Below are positions 19,905-32,775 of a stretch of DNA of 64,000 bases, one piece after another. The stretch comes from Cryptomeria japonica (taxonomy: Eukaryota; Streptophyta; Pinopsida; Cupressales; Cupressaceae): NCBI RefSeq assembly GCF_030272615.1, contig NC_081405.1, positions 22,050,047 to 22,114,046 of the forward strand, written 5' to 3'. The notes beneath the pieces were generated by a model. The model searched no databases. It saw only the letters and a list, made by a program, of their open reading frames with translations, and had not been told where the DNA came from. Position 1 is the first letter of the stretch. Each line of letters starts with the position of its first letter. The position numbers and the translations under genes are program-made.

Positions 19905-22307
19905 ATGCCCATCACAAGGTCACAAAAAGTGAAAGGAATAATGGACCCGAACAACACACAGTCTGTAAACCCTACTTGGAATATGGCCATGTCAACAGGT
20001 CAACACTCAGGTACACAGACAATGTCCACCCTAAACAAATTACAACAACATTTGACAAAGGAATAAATTGAGTCCGCTCAACAAGACCCACATGTCCTCA
20101 TGATCCTAGATGCACTTATACATAGCGACAGGGACAAGTATCTTTCGTTGTTAATACAAAATGAGGCAAAACTAACTGAGGATTTTGATGTCACAAAAAT
20201 CTTACCACTAGGAAAAACTTTAGGTCAAGATAACAGTCAAATACCACCCTTGACACAAATACAAGCAACGACCTCCAGTTTTCCTCAAAATGTACCTATC
20301 CAAACAAATATCAACACAAATACAAACTTTCAAACAAGTGTGTCATCCTCGGAGATCAATGCTAGTATACCATCACAAAGGATACCGATAATATCAAGTG
20401 TCTTAACACCTATTCAAACAAAAACAACAAGTACAACTCAACCAAACATGGGTTCGCATATCACCTGTTTCACAGTACCTAGTGGAACGCACAACACACA
20501 AAGTTATAATCTGGGTACCTTCCAACAACCTCCTAGTTATGCAACCATGAATCCTTTTGTGGGACATACACAAACACAAGGTCTACCTATGACACAAATA
20601 GATATTCTGACACAACAAATATAGAATTTGCAACAACAAATGACAACCATGCAAACTGGCAATGACAAGAAAAGCTACACAATGCAAGGTCTACATCCTT
20701 ATCCATTTGATCACACATTATACATGTCGCCTTTCCCACGACATTTTGAAATGCCCAAATTTGATAGATATCGAGGGAAGGGTGATCCTAGAGATCATAT
20801 CAAAGAAATTTTTATGACATGTATAGAAGTTGCATCTGAAGATACTTATTTAATGAGACTATTTCCTAAAAGTCTGGGAGGTCTGGCTTTAGAGTGGTTT
20901 TCACATTTATCACCAATAATAACATCATGGGGAGAATTAGCTAAACAATTTATTGCAAACTTCTCGCACAACATTGACACCCTGGTTACTTTGATGGACT
21001 TGTGTGCCGCTAAACAATATGAGAATGAAACATTTGCATCCTTCATACAACGATGGAGGGCTCTCTATAGGAGGTGCAAGACAGTTATCCCAGAAACAGA
21101 GCAAGTGGACATGTTCACAGAAAACTTGATTCCTAAGATTAAATATCTGATACAAATGCAATGTTTAACCACATTCAAACAAATCACACAAAAGGCTCTC
21201 AAATGTGAGAAGAGACTAGTAGAACAAGGTCTTATTAAGTATGGCAATACCAACAACAATGACAAATCTAAGTTTTGGTTGAAAAACAAAAATATGACCA
21301 ATGATGGTATTGTAGACGCCAGAACAATAAATAGAACTCAACCTATTTTATCTTTGGGAATGAGTCAATCATCTAATCCACATATAGGGAATAACACAAC
21401 CTCAGCAAATGTAAATGCTACAAAAAACATGAGCACAAGATACCCCAGGGTAAATGCTCCAAGAAGAAATTACACACCTCTAGGAGAACCTATTGAGTCA
21501 GTGCTCAAAAATTTAATAAAAACAAACATCATCACTTTACCTGATGTAAGAGTGTATGAACTAGGTACTTTCAAACCCACATGGTGGAATGATAATGATT
21601 TCTGTGATTATCATCGGACTAAAGGTCACAAAATAATAAGTTGCTACAAATTGAAAAACTTGGTCCAAGATATGATAGACCAAGGGGATATCACAATTAA
21701 TAACGATAAAACCTCAGCAAACACAAATCATATGATTTTTAAGGATACTTTTGTTAAGCATGACAAAGGGAAAGCTATGACATTAGGTACCCAAGACAAT
21801 ACAACTAACTACACAAAGGTCTCATACGACTACACTATTCATGCCATTAGCTTAGGAGATATAGCAAACAATGATTCACAAGAAACACTTGATCAAGATG
21901 ACCAATATCAAAACACTCACACAGATGATAACCAAATTTGCATGATATCAGAAGCACCGAAGTATGATGATGATAGAAATCTTTGTCTCGGAGACTAGGG
22001 GCATGATCAACCATCTCACTCAGGTTGGTTTGAAGATGAACTCATAGAACACATTATGGATGTCAAACATACACATAAAGACTATGAAGAGGGATTTAAC
22101 ATAAACCTCGATAAAACAACCTATGATACAGACAAATCTTGTAAGTCAAATGATACAGTCGCTACAATCACCATAACTCCCAGAGATAGAGATTGTGCAG
22201 TAGTTACTCACAGATCAAAGGTAACTTTACAAGGAATACCACAAAATCAACCACTAGCAGTAGGGACTTACAATGTTGTTGAGAAACTTAAGAAAACTCT
22301 GGCATAG
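19905..22307 (+). pseudogene. G gag polyprotein
   Basis: The frame opens at ATG 19905 (MPITRSQKVKGIM) and stays in one phase through 22307. Stops lie near 20067, at 20622, 21996 and 22305. After a Gln/Thr-rich N-terminal region comes the retrotransposon gag domain (about 20750-21240: FDRYRGKGDPRDHIKEIF, LALEWFSHLSP, ETFASFIQRWRAL). A Cys-His region follows at about 21600 (FCDYHRTKGHKIISCYKLK, then LVQDMIDQGDI), diagnostic of Tat-type gag. The TAG at 20622 is likely from CAG. Protease follows in the same frame. Confidence 0.88.
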
Positions 22308-22382
22308 ATATCATTATTCAAACTATTGCATATTTCACCCACTCATTGAGCTATACTGGACAAAGCACTTCAAGATTCGGTA

Positions 22383-23078
22383 GTGGACAGAGATATAGAT
22401 GAAAATGCCTTCCAGTCTATGGTGGGAAATCTGACACAAGGCACACATATTGCATTCACAGAACAAGATATTCCTAGTGATAGACTACTTCATAACGACC
22501 CACTACATCTAGAAGCTTACATTCATAAGAGAAGAATCAGAAGAGTACTCATAGATGGGGGAGCTAGTCTCAACATTTGTACTTTAAAACTGGTCAAAGC
22601 ACTAGGATATTCTAAACTTCACATTGATTCTTCCAAGAGGATAAATATCAAGGCTTACGATGATGAAGAATGCCCATCAAAAGGCATTGTAACATTACCT
22701 GTACAAGTAGAACCTATAACAATAGAGGTCACTTTTCAAGTCTTGGATAGAGAGCTGGGATATAACATGTTATTGGGTCGCCCATGGATCCACACCATGC
22801 AAGAAGTACCATCCACATTTCATCAGTGTGTCAAATTCCCATACAATGGTATTGAAATCACCATAAAGGGTGATCCAAATCCATTCCAACATTGCAATTA
22901 CTTGAAAGAAAGTGTGGATAATCAGGTACCTATCAATCAAGCCACACCTCTCACTACACAACTGGAAACATTAACGATCACAGAAACAAAAAAGGATATG
23001 CCTACAACATGCTCCTTACAGATAAAAGATATGGGTTGTGGAGAGTATTCTATTGCAAATACCTTAAGTGGGAGATAG
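22383..23078 (+). pseudogene. G aspartic protease
   Basis: A 231-codon open segment in the gag frame. The active site is VLIDGGASLNIC, with the D-G-G form typical of Tat-type proteases. NMLLGRPWIHTMQEVPSTFH follows about 80 residues later, corresponding to the flap and C-terminal part. The domain itself is unbroken. Confidence 0.85.
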
Positions 23079-24507
23079 TTGTCTCTTTCTCCTAAGTCCT
23101 TTGGGAAATCTCACACTACAATGCAAAAACAGGACAAAGGAAAAGAAATTGTCAGATACACAGACTCATGCTCTTTCATTAGATGGGGTGACTTACAAGA
23201 AGAATCCCTGAACGAAGATGTTAACCATTGGATATATAGAGAAGAAGATCACATGACAATACCCAGAATACCCATATATCAGTATGGCAATGGATTCAAA
23301 ATGCTCTAGAGACATGGATATGATGGTATTGTAGGCCTTGGGTTGCAGAAACAAGGAAGACTAGAACCTGTTGTTCTTAATGATAATCCAAGGAATCAAG
23401 GATTGGGATATAAGCATGTACAACTTATCACCAAAGCAAGACAACGTACCCTTGATATGATAAATCAACCAAGCAAACCATTAGACTACATACCACAAAG
23501 GGATTTGTCCACACAAGCACTTCCATCTTCATCTCAAACAAGTAATCAGGTACCCACATCACCTAGTGCAGAATCAGATGGAGAAGACATGAGACAACTC
23601 CTGCAAGAAACTACCACTGAGTTACAAAATGATGCAGTTGTTGACACAACAGTATAGGCTAATGTGGCAACAGATGCAGGTTTACCACCACCATTTGAAT
23701 CTCATATGTGGTTATTGTCACTACTTCTCCCACGAGAAACAACTTAGGCTCAACCTAGCGAAATAGATGAAGAAAAATTGCAAAGGCTTATACCAGGCTT
23801 AAGAAGGGTAACTAATGTCCAAAGAAGACCAGTCAATCTACAATAGAATCACAGGCAAGAACAAGAAGAAATAAGTGATGATAGCTCATATGATGAAACA
23901 TATATTGAAAGTGAGATAGACTCTCATGACTACAAATTCTTATCACTCCTTGATTAATCTAGCCCACCAGAAAGTGTAAAATCAAGGTATCAAATAAAGC
24001 TTATACAGGATGAAGATACACAAAGTCAGTCAAACAATCAAGTCTTCATGTTATCAGAGTTTACTAAAGAAAGGGATTAATGATTTACCCCTAGTGCATT
24101 CACACTTGATTGATTGAGGGCAAGAAGGGAAACCAACGCTGGATTGGTTTGAAAATGACGAAGCAATTTGAGAATTTCTAGGAGTCGGAGAGGGATTTCC
24201 ACAAGGTGATCATAAAGAAGGGTTTGTTATAGACCTAAATAGAACATAATACTTTGGAGAAGAGAGTTCTTCTGCAACAGAGGATAAGGATCAAACTACC
24301 CATAATGGCAAGAGTGACTTGGGTAATCTTCCTTGGGAAAGAGAAAGTTTAGCATTACTTATAGAGGACACAAAAGAAGTAAACATAGAAGAAGGGGAGG
24401 TTGTACATAGCATCCACCTAGAAAAATCACTAAGCAAAGAAGAAAAAGATAGATTCATTCATTTTTTCAAGCAATGACCTATCAACTTTTCTTGGTCCTA
24501 TTCAGAC
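23079..24507 (+). pseudogene. G protease-RT linker
   Basis: A poorly conserved linker, readable in the gag frame to 23657 (with G-L-G in place of a G-patch-like GIGYQ region: GLGYKHVQL near 23405) and then broken by several stops. The reading phase changes before 24508. Near 24440 the sequence EEKDRFIHFFKQ precedes RT, as is normal in this lineage. Confidence 0.6.
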
Positions 24508-25821
24508 ATGCCAGGCTTAGACTCTGAATTAGTGTTGCATCACTTACCTTCGATATCGGGAGTTAAACCTTACAAGCAAAAATTGAGAAAAATGCATCCA
24601 AGTATCACATTACTAGTTAAAATAGAACTACAAAATTTGTTGGATGTAGGTTTTATTAGACCTATTGACTATGCAGAATGGATATCCAACCTGGTACCTG
24701 TGACTAAGCCCACAAGAGGCATAAGAATTTTTATTGATTTTCATGATCTAAATAAAGCTTGTCCTAAGGATTACTTCCCGCTACCTAATATCGACATGAT
24801 AGTTGACCTAATAGTTGGAAATGAGATGCTATCCTTAATGGATGGTTTTTCAGGATACAACTAGATTAAAATTGCACCAGAAGATCAATATAAAATGGCC
24901 TTTACATGCCTATGGGGAACATACTGCTGGAATGTGATGCCATTTGATCTCAAAAACACCGGAGCAACATACCAAAGAGCCATGACAACATTGTTTCATG
25001 ACATGATCCATAACATAATGGAAGATTACATGGATGACATATTGGCTAAATCACAAATAAGAGAAAGTCACCTTGCAGTTCTTACACAAATATTTGATCG
25101 ATTGGAACAGTATAATCTGAGATTAAACTCGAAGAAGTGTGTGTTTGGCATACTGTTAGGGTTTATAGTGTCAAACAGATGAATTGAAATAGACCCTGCC
25201 AAGGTCAAGGCAATCATTGATATGAAACCTCCATCAACACTTAAACAACTTAGAGGGTTACAAGGAAGACTGCAATCCATAAGGAGATTCATAACACAGT
25301 TGGCAGATAAGTGTTACCCATTCCAGCATTTACTTAGGAAAGGAGTTACTTTTAAATGGATAGAAAAATGCCAGGAAGCTTTCCAAGCTTTGAAAGATTA
25401 TCTTTTGAACACACCAGTGTTAATATCTCCTACTCCAGGAAAACCTCTATTGTTATACATATCAGCAACAAACTCAGCTCTAGGAGCTCTATTGGCACAA
25501 CATGACAAAAATGGAAAAGAAAGAGCCATTTATTATATAAGTAGCACTCTGATCGGCTATGAGCTTAATTATACCCCTATAGAGTGAGAATTATTAGCAG
25601 TAATATTTGCATCCCAAAAGCTCAGACATTACATGTTGATTCATAAGGTACAACTCATTGCATGCTTTGACCCACTCAAGTACCTATTGAGCAGAGCAAC
25701 ATTGACTGGGCGATTGGCTAAGTGGGTTATGATCCTGAGCAAGTTTGATATAGAATACATAGATAGAAAAGCCATCAAAGGAAAAATTATAGCAGATCAA
25801 TTAGTAGAGGCTCCTTTATAG
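24508..25821 (+). pseudogene. G reverse transcriptase and RNase H
   Basis: One frame with three internal stops (24862, 25180, 25585). RT motifs are DVGFIRPIDYAEWISNLVPV, RIFIDFHDLNKACPKD, SLMDGFSGYN and the active site YMDDILAKS (about 25030). The first RNase H domain follows, with LLLYISATNSALGALLAQ and YYISSTLIGYELNYTPIE. The TAG at 24862 sits where Gln is conserved. Confidence 0.9.
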
Positions 25822-26292
25822 GACAACCACCCATTGCTGATAGACTTTCCAGATGAATCGATGTTTACATTAACTGCCTCTGTAATGTGGAAATTATATT
25901 TTGATGGGTCATATACAAGTCATGGATCTGGAATAGGGATTCTTTTCATCACCCCTCAAGGGGATGTTATACCTAAGTCATTTAGGATCAATTTCTAATG
26001 CACCAATAATATGGCTGAATATGAAGCTCTCCTCATAGGGCTTCATACAACTATACAATGGAGAGTACAAGAGTTACAGGTCTATGGTGATTCACAGTTG
26101 ATTGTAAACCAAGTAAATGATGATTACAACACAAAGGATGAAAAAATTTTGCCTTATAAGAAGTTGGTCGAAGACTACAAGGAGCACTTCAAAAAAATTA
26201 CCTTCGAACAGATCCCAAGGATACAAAACAAGACAGCAGATGCAATGGAAACCATAGGATCTCTTCTCAATATGCCTACTAACAAAACTTAG
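25822..26292 (+). pseudogene. G second (archaeal-type) RNase H
   Basis: A second RNase H between the first RNase H and integrase: KLYFDGSYTSHGSGIGI (first catalytic Asp), NNMAEYEALLIGL (Glu) and VYGDSQLIVNQV (Asp). This duplication is a hallmark of Tat/Ogre gypsy elements. Stops at 25819 and near 25996 break the frame, while the three acidic residues are kept. Confidence 0.87.
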
Positions 26293-26773
26293 TTTGAGTT
26301 CATCATAGAACAGTTGATGCTACTTGCATATGAGACTCCCCTATCAGAATATGTATGTGCAATTGTGGGTCCAGAATCACCTTGGTACAATGAAATATAT
26401 ACATATTTACATACTCAATACATGTCACTGGATATGTCCAGAAATCAAAAGAAGACCTTTATTCGTCAGGCATCTAGATACACCATTATAGCTGATACTT
26501 TGTATAGAAAGGGCTTCGATGGAACTCTTCTCTAATGTCTGGATGAGAATGAAGCACACCTTGCTTTAAAAGAAGTCCATGATGGAATTTGTGGGGCTCA
26601 CCAAAGCGGTCCGCCATTGTCAAAGAAATTGTTGAGAACAGGTTATTACTAGCCAACTATGGAAAAAGACACTTACAAATATGTACAGAAGTGTAAACAA
26701 TGCCAAATGCATGGAGACCTCATTCATGCACCAGCACATGATCTTCAACCCATTACATCACCATGGCCATTTT
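26293..26773 (+). pseudogene. G integrase, N-terminal part
   Basis: The zinc-binding domain is present: HDGICGAHQSG, then a TAG at 26650 where Trp is expected (GYY-stop-PTM), then CKQCQMHGD. The coding is cut after PITSPWPF by copia B at 26774 and resumes at 34365. Confidence 0.85.
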
Positions 26774-28373
26774 TGTTGGCATTATGTGAACCGGCATAAA
26801 GACATAATGATATTGTATGTTGTCATTGATGTCAATATGAGACATGGTGTGAACCGACACATGTGATAGGTGAAGAGAGAGAGAGGAACCAACATATGTA
26901 TGAACCGGTTTATATGCCAAAGTGAAGTATTATATTTGTTCAAGGTGAACCGACATGTAGTTATGGGAACCAGCACATAGAAGTATTGTATGACTACTGG
27001 TTGGTAGGTAGCTTCCACGTCAAGATTTCCAGTTGGCGTACCTCAAGTCTGTGTGACTCAATCGGTGATCTTTGTGTGATGAGTTAGCACTATGATGGAG
27101 GACAGATCATGTTGCCACGTAAGCTCTATGTGCGTGAAGGATCTTGCATGAAGAATACTATTCCTATCTACCTCGGGAATGAGCGAAGTCTATCAAACAG
27201 TGATAACGCGTGATGGGTTATCAACTACCATGAAATCGGTGGATAATGGATGATGGAGAATGTCTTGAGATCGATTCAAGATTGTTGCATTTAATGCAGT
27301 ATGATTCAACGGTCAGAATTGAACCATTTGAATATCTTAACATAATAGGTTTTGGGTTTAGAGTTTTTGCTACTGACCTGTATGTTTCCTATAAGGTCGA
27401 TTTTGTGTTTCTCCTTGAGGTTGTTGGCAAAAGTTGTGAGTGTGTATCCAAGGGAAGTGATACGTGATTCTTGCTAGACCAAAGGAGAGAAGAGATATCT
27501 ACAAATTGAATGTGCAGAAGGTGAAGAGGAGCCAAAACAGATCTGCATTAGCATTGAGTGTTGTTAACAGATCATTGTAATTCCTGTTGATCTCTACCAC
27601 TTCAACAGTTGTAAACTCCCCTAACAGGGTAGCCTTAACTAGCTTGATTCAAAATCCCTTAAATCAGGTGGTCTTAACTGACTTGATTCAAATCCCTTAA
27701 CCGAGTAACTCGAGGCTAATGAGTTCTGAGAAGCTATAGAGCTTAGGAGATCCTTTCAGCTATTGAGTTCTTGAAATCCTCTAACAAGGTGACCCTATCG
27801 GTTTTAACCCTTAACCGGGTATCCCTTAACCGGGTGATCCCTAACAGGATCAGTTCCTAATAGAACCTATTGTAATGTCTTTAACCAGACAAGGCTCCTA
27901 ACATAGCGGAATTCTAAAGAGTTCAAAAGCAGCTTGTGGGTATTCATCCCCAATGTGGTTTTTCCCAGTTGGGTTTCCACTTGAAAAATATGTGTGTCAT
28001 GTGAAATGCTTTTGTCTTGTGATGCTTTGTTTTACCTGTTAAGCATATGAAGGTTCTATGTTTTATGCCTGTCTATAAAACATATTGAACTCACTATTGT
28101 GAAGATCTAATGATTAAGTTTACCTGTTTATGCATGAGAGTATAATGATATTGTAGTATTGAGCTAAGAGGGAAGCTTATTGAGTGACCGGTTCATGACT
28201 GATTGAGTTGTATTGGATGTTATCGGTTGCACTCTATTTTACCAGTATCCCTATTTGTCAGTCATTTGCAGTATTTGTTGTCAAACCGATTTTGGACTAT
28301 ATTTGTGTTTGTACTGATTCACCCCCCCCTCTCAGTACCAGTTTGGTACTTGTGGTTCATCATTGAGTTATCA
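26774..28373 (+). repeat. 5' LTR of copia B
   Basis: A 1600-bp LTR starting TGTTGGCATTATGTG and ending GAGTTATCA. It has the U5 motif GATTCACCCCCCCCTCTCAG near 28318 and TATAAAA at 28074. It differs from the 3' copy by scattered mostly C/T and G/A changes. Confidence 0.95.
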
Positions 28374-28375
28374 AT

Positions 28376-28387
28376 TGGTATCAGAGC
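28376..28387 (+). other. Primer binding site of copia B
   Basis: TGGTATCAGAGC lies two bases after the LTR, complementary to initiator tRNA-Met. Confidence 0.92.
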
Positions 28388-28442
28388 CCTCCAGGTCCTC
28401 TGTGTTGTAAGCTTAACCGCTTGAGGAAAAGATCCTAGTCAA

Positions 28443-29852
28443 ATGATGAAGAGGGAAGGTCCAAAGTTTAACAGGGAAAATTTTGGTATATGGAAAGACA
28501 AGATGAAGATATTCATCAAAAGCATGGGTGTTCAACACTGGAGTTATGTTGAAAATGTATATGTTGTTCCTACCGATACTCTCACCGATGACCAAAAGAG
28601 AGAGATAGAAGAAAATGGGCAAGTCATGGAAGCCCTCATCAGTAGTCTATTTGACATTAAGTTTATTGATGTTTAGGATAAGGAAAATCCCAAAGAGGTA
28701 TGGGATGCTCTTGAAAATATCTATGGTGGTGATGAGCCTGTAAAACAGGCTAAGGAAGAGAGCCTGAGAGGGAAGTTTGAAGACATGCGGATGGTTGAAG
28801 GAGAGACCATTCAATAGTATGGAATAAGAATCAAAATGGTTGTTGGAGAAATCAAGAGTGCAGGTGGTAAAATAGAAGATTCCACTATGGTAAGCAAAGT
28901 CCTGAGATCCCTGTTGCCAGTCTATGCAATAAGTGTTGCTGCTATTCAGGAGTTGAGATCAATAGACAAGTCTAAGGTGTCCTTGGACTCCATCATAGCC
29001 AAGTTGACAGCCTATGAGCTGAATAGTTTTGATGGCAATGTTCAAAAGACAGAATTGACTTTTAGAGCCTCTGCTATACCTTCCAGAAAAGGAAAAGAGG
29101 CTAGCACTAGTGGGGAACCTAATCAGAGCAGAGAAATGAATGATGAAGAGTTTCTGATGGAATTTGAAGCACTTCTTGCCAAGAAATTCTCAAAAGGAAC
29201 TAGTAAATACAAAGGTAAGCTACCTTTGAAATATTTCTCTTATAACTGGATAGGACATATTGCTATGAATTGTCCTAATAGCAACAACAAGGATAAACTG
29301 GAAAGGTTCAAGAAATTCAAAGGAGGAAACCAGAGAAACTGTTTTGTGGTAGCTAATGAAGGTGTCACAGATGAGGAATCAGAAGATGAAGAGAATGAAG
29401 ACATTGTGTTTGTTGCTATAAAAGAAGATGTGGCGGACAAGAAGGCTCTTGTCTCTCAGGTTGATGATTCCAATGAGTGGATCATTGACAGTGGTTGTTC
29501 TCACCATATGACTGGTCACCGGAGCAAGTTTCTATCCTTAGAGGAGTATGATGGTGGTGTGGTTCACTTTGGCAATGATGCACCATGCATGGTCAAAGGC
29601 AGAGGGTCCATCTCTTTGAATGGAAAGAGTAGTGCTGACAATGTGTACTGGGTTGATGGTCTTAGACACAACCTTCTAAGTGTTGCCCAACTAAATGACG
29701 GTGGCCTCACTCTACAATTCAAGAATGAAGTTTGCAGAATCAAAGGAAAAGATGGTAAATTGGTGGCCACCGACATGCAGACTAAAGGTAACCTATTTCA
29801 TCTGAATGCAAATATAAGTACATGTCTTATGGCTAAGCTTGATGATAGCTAG
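28443..29852 (+). pseudogene. Copia B gag and protease
   Basis: The frame starts at ATG 28443 (MMKREGPKFNRENFGIWK, the usual copia gag start) and ends at TAG 29850, with TAGs at 28674 and 28815. The zinc knuckle is damaged: YFSYNWIGHIAMNC, with the first two Cys lost to Tyr. Protease has WIIDSGCSHHMTG, fully conserved. The TAGs at 28674 and 28815 are in positions where CAG (Gln) is likely; that at 29850 replaces the Trp expected before IWHRR. Confidence 0.88.
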
Positions 29853-30640
29853 ATATGGCATAGAAGATTCTGCCATGTAAACTTTGATAACATTGTGAAG
29901 GCTAGTAAGATCAAGGCAGTTAGAGGGTTGCCAGTGCTAAGCAAACCGGATAATACCTTGTGTAGAGAATGTCAATTAGGGAAATGTCTTCCTCAACTTT
30001 TAAAGGTAAATCTTTCACTACTGACAACTTGCTTGATCTTGTGCATACTGATTTATGTGGTCCTATGAAAACTAGAAGTGTGCAAGGTGATAGGTACTTC
30101 ATGATTCTCACTTATGACTCCTCAAGAATGATGTGGGTCACATTCTTGAAAGACAAGTCTGAAGATTTTGGGAAAATCAAAGCTTTCAAAGCATTAGTGG
30201 AGAAGGAAAGCGGTAAAAGGATCAAGTGTCTCAGAACTGATCAAGGAGGGGAATTCACTTCTAGTGAATTCAACAAGTATTGTGAAGAATTTGGCATTAG
30301 AAGATAGCTGTCTACCCCCAGGACTCCACAACAAAATGGCCTAGCAGAGAGAAATAACCAAACTGTGGTTGAAGCAGCTAGAACCATGTTGATCCAAGGA
30401 AAGGTAGCTCAAACCTTTTGGAGAGAAGTGGTGAGCACTGCATTCTACACTATGAACCGAGTACTCATCAAAAAGGGTAAGGACAAAACTCCTTATGAGT
30501 ATTGGAATGGCAAGACACCTGTGGTTAACTACTTTAAGGTATTTGGTAGCAAATGTTACATCAAGAGAAGTGAACATCAGGGCAAATTTGAAGCTAAATG
30601 TGATGAAGGAATATTTCTAGGATATTCCACCAAGAGTAAA
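29853..30640 (+). pseudogene. Copia B integrase
   Basis: The zinc-binding part ([18 protein letters not shown]) is in the gag frame. A small deletion near 29985 shifts the frame by which the core is read. The core has Asp in HTDLCGPMK, Asp in RTDQGGEF and Glu in LAERNN. A TAG at 30305 replaces the usual Gln before [11 protein letters not shown]. The C-terminal [17 protein letters not shown] is intact. Confidence 0.87.
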
Positions 30641-32533
30641 GCTTTCAAGTGTTACAACAATAGGACTCCGAGAATTATGGAAAGCATCAATGTAAGAGTT
30701 GATGAATCCTCTGAGAAGACTAAGGAAACTGGTAGTGAGCAAGCTATAAATGAACCTGTTGCAACCTTCTTGGAATCGGTTGTCAGTCAACCGAGTACTA
30801 GTAACAGTGTTCCTGAACCAGTGAATGTTGATACTGATGAAGATGAGGATGAAGAAGAAAAGAAAGAAGAACCAGTTAAGACCATTCCCCGGTATGTCAA
30901 GTTGAATCATGATCCCAAGCAGATCATAGGCGATAAGGATGCAGGAATCCTTACTAGAAGAAAGATCAGAGAAAACTCATGTATGATCTTTGAATTTGAG
31001 CCTAAGTCATTCAAAGTGGCTCATAAAGATGAAGACTGGATCAAGGCAATGGAAGAAGAACTTGACCAGATAGAGAAAAATGGTACATGGTCCTTGGTAC
31101 CCAAACCAGAGCATAAAAATGTCATTGGCACCAAATGGGTGTTCAGAAATAAGTTGAATGAGGATGGCACAGTGATTAGGAATAAAGCCAGATTGGTATG
31201 CAAAGGATATGCTCAAGAAGAAGGAGAAGACTATGGGGAAACCTTTGCTCCTGTAGCCAGATTGGAAGGAGTTCGTATGCTTCTTGCATATGCAGCTTTT
31301 AAGAAGTTCAAGGTATATCAAATGGATGTAAAATTTGCATTCCTAAATGGTGTACTTGAAGAGGAGGTGTATATTGAGCAACTAGATGGGTTTGCCCTAT
31401 CTGAAGACAGTGACATGGTATGTAGGCTACATAAAGCATTATATGGTCTAAAGCAAGCACCTAGGGCATGGTATGAGCACCTACATTCCCATCTTGTGAA
31501 GATTGGATTTGAGAGAACAAGTGAAGATAGCAATATCTACTTGAAGTCTGAAGGAGATCAGATCCTGATCTGTGAAGTTTTTGTTGATGACATCATCTTT
31601 GGTGGAGATGACAAGATGAGTCATGAGTTTGCTGATGAGATGAAGAGAGAGTTTGAGATGTCACTCATAGGGGAGATTAAGTTCTTCATTGGACTGCAGA
31701 TCTAGCAGATGGAAGATGGAATCTTCATCACTCAGTCCAAATATGTCAAAGAGGTGTTGAAGACTTTTGGCATGGAAGATAGCAAACTAGTTGGTACACC
31801 GAAGGTTATCGATTGCAAATTGACAAAAGAGGATGATTCCGCACTAGTTGATGAGAAGGAATACCAGTCAATGATTGGTAAGTTGCATTATGTAGTGCAT
31901 AGCAGACCGGATATTGCACATGTAGTTGACATTACTGCAAGGTTCCAAAAGAGTCCAAGAGAATCTCACTTGATTGCAGTCAAGCAAAATCTTAGGTATT
32001 TGAAGGGAACAGTTGACTATGGATTGTGGTACCCATATAGCAATAATTTCAATCTGAAAGTGTTCACAGATGCTGATTGGGCAGGTAATGTGGATGATCG
32101 GAAAAGCACAACCGGTGGTGCATTCTTTCTTGGTGGTAGACTGGTCTCATGGATGAGCAAAAAGCAGAGTTGTATCTCTCAATCTATAGTGGAAGCGGAG
32201 TATGTTGCAGCTTTCATGAATTGCACTCAGACAATCTAGATGAAGCATGTACTGGAAGGCTTCAAGATCCCTGTATCTGAACCGGTAAGTATATTCTGTG
32301 ATAACACAAGTGTTATCAATATATCAAAGAATCTAGTTTTACATTCTAGAACCAAGCATTTTGAGCTTAAGTATCATTTCTTGAGGGAAAAGGTTCAGAA
32401 TAAAGAGATTGCACTCGAGCATGTGTCCAGTAAGGAGCAGTTAGCAGACATATTCACCAAGCCTCTCCCAGAGACAACATTTGTGCATTTGAGAGGTGAA
32501 TTAGGGGTATTGCCCCTTCAGGAGGTAAACTAA
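30641..32533 (+). pseudogene. Copia B reverse transcriptase and RNase H
   Basis: One frame with TAGs at 31703 and 32237. [62 protein letters not shown] and active-site [10 protein letters not shown]. RNase H: FTDADWAGNVDDRKSTTGG, EAEYVAA, FCDNTSVINISKN and the terminal LADIFTKPLPE. The coding ends at 32531. The acidic linker near 30830-30870 ([12 protein letters not shown]) is part of the integrase-RT spacer. Confidence 0.9.
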
Positions 32534-32775
32534 AAGTAATTGTTCCACATCAGTCAGGTACTGGAAACACAAATTTTGGTTGATTGATGTGTTCAAGGAT
32601 GTTACTCCTCAGGGGGAGCAACATGATGAAACATAGATGCTTGTACCTCCACTTTGGCATTGTTGTCAAAGGGGGAGAAGGAGTGAAGCAGAAAAGATAT
32701 CTGCAGCAAATAGGGGAGAAGGAGTGAAGCGGAGAGATATCTTTGTATATTGCCATCAATGCCAAAGGGGGAGAT
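32534..32775 (+). other. Copia B polypurine tract region
   Basis: Between the pol stop and the 3' LTR lie four G-runs: CAGGGGGAGCAAC near 32606, CAAAGGGGGAGAAGG near 32667, TAGGGGAGAAGG near 32711, and the tract next to the LTR, CCAAAGGGGGAGAT at 32762-32775. The last should prime plus-strand synthesis; the others are candidate additional tracts as in Sireviruses. Confidence 0.8.

Noticed and set aside
27246-27467. A 73-codon ORF, repeated at 33246-33467
   Set aside because: Both are the same place in the two LTRs of copia B; the repetition reflects the LTRs, not a gene family.
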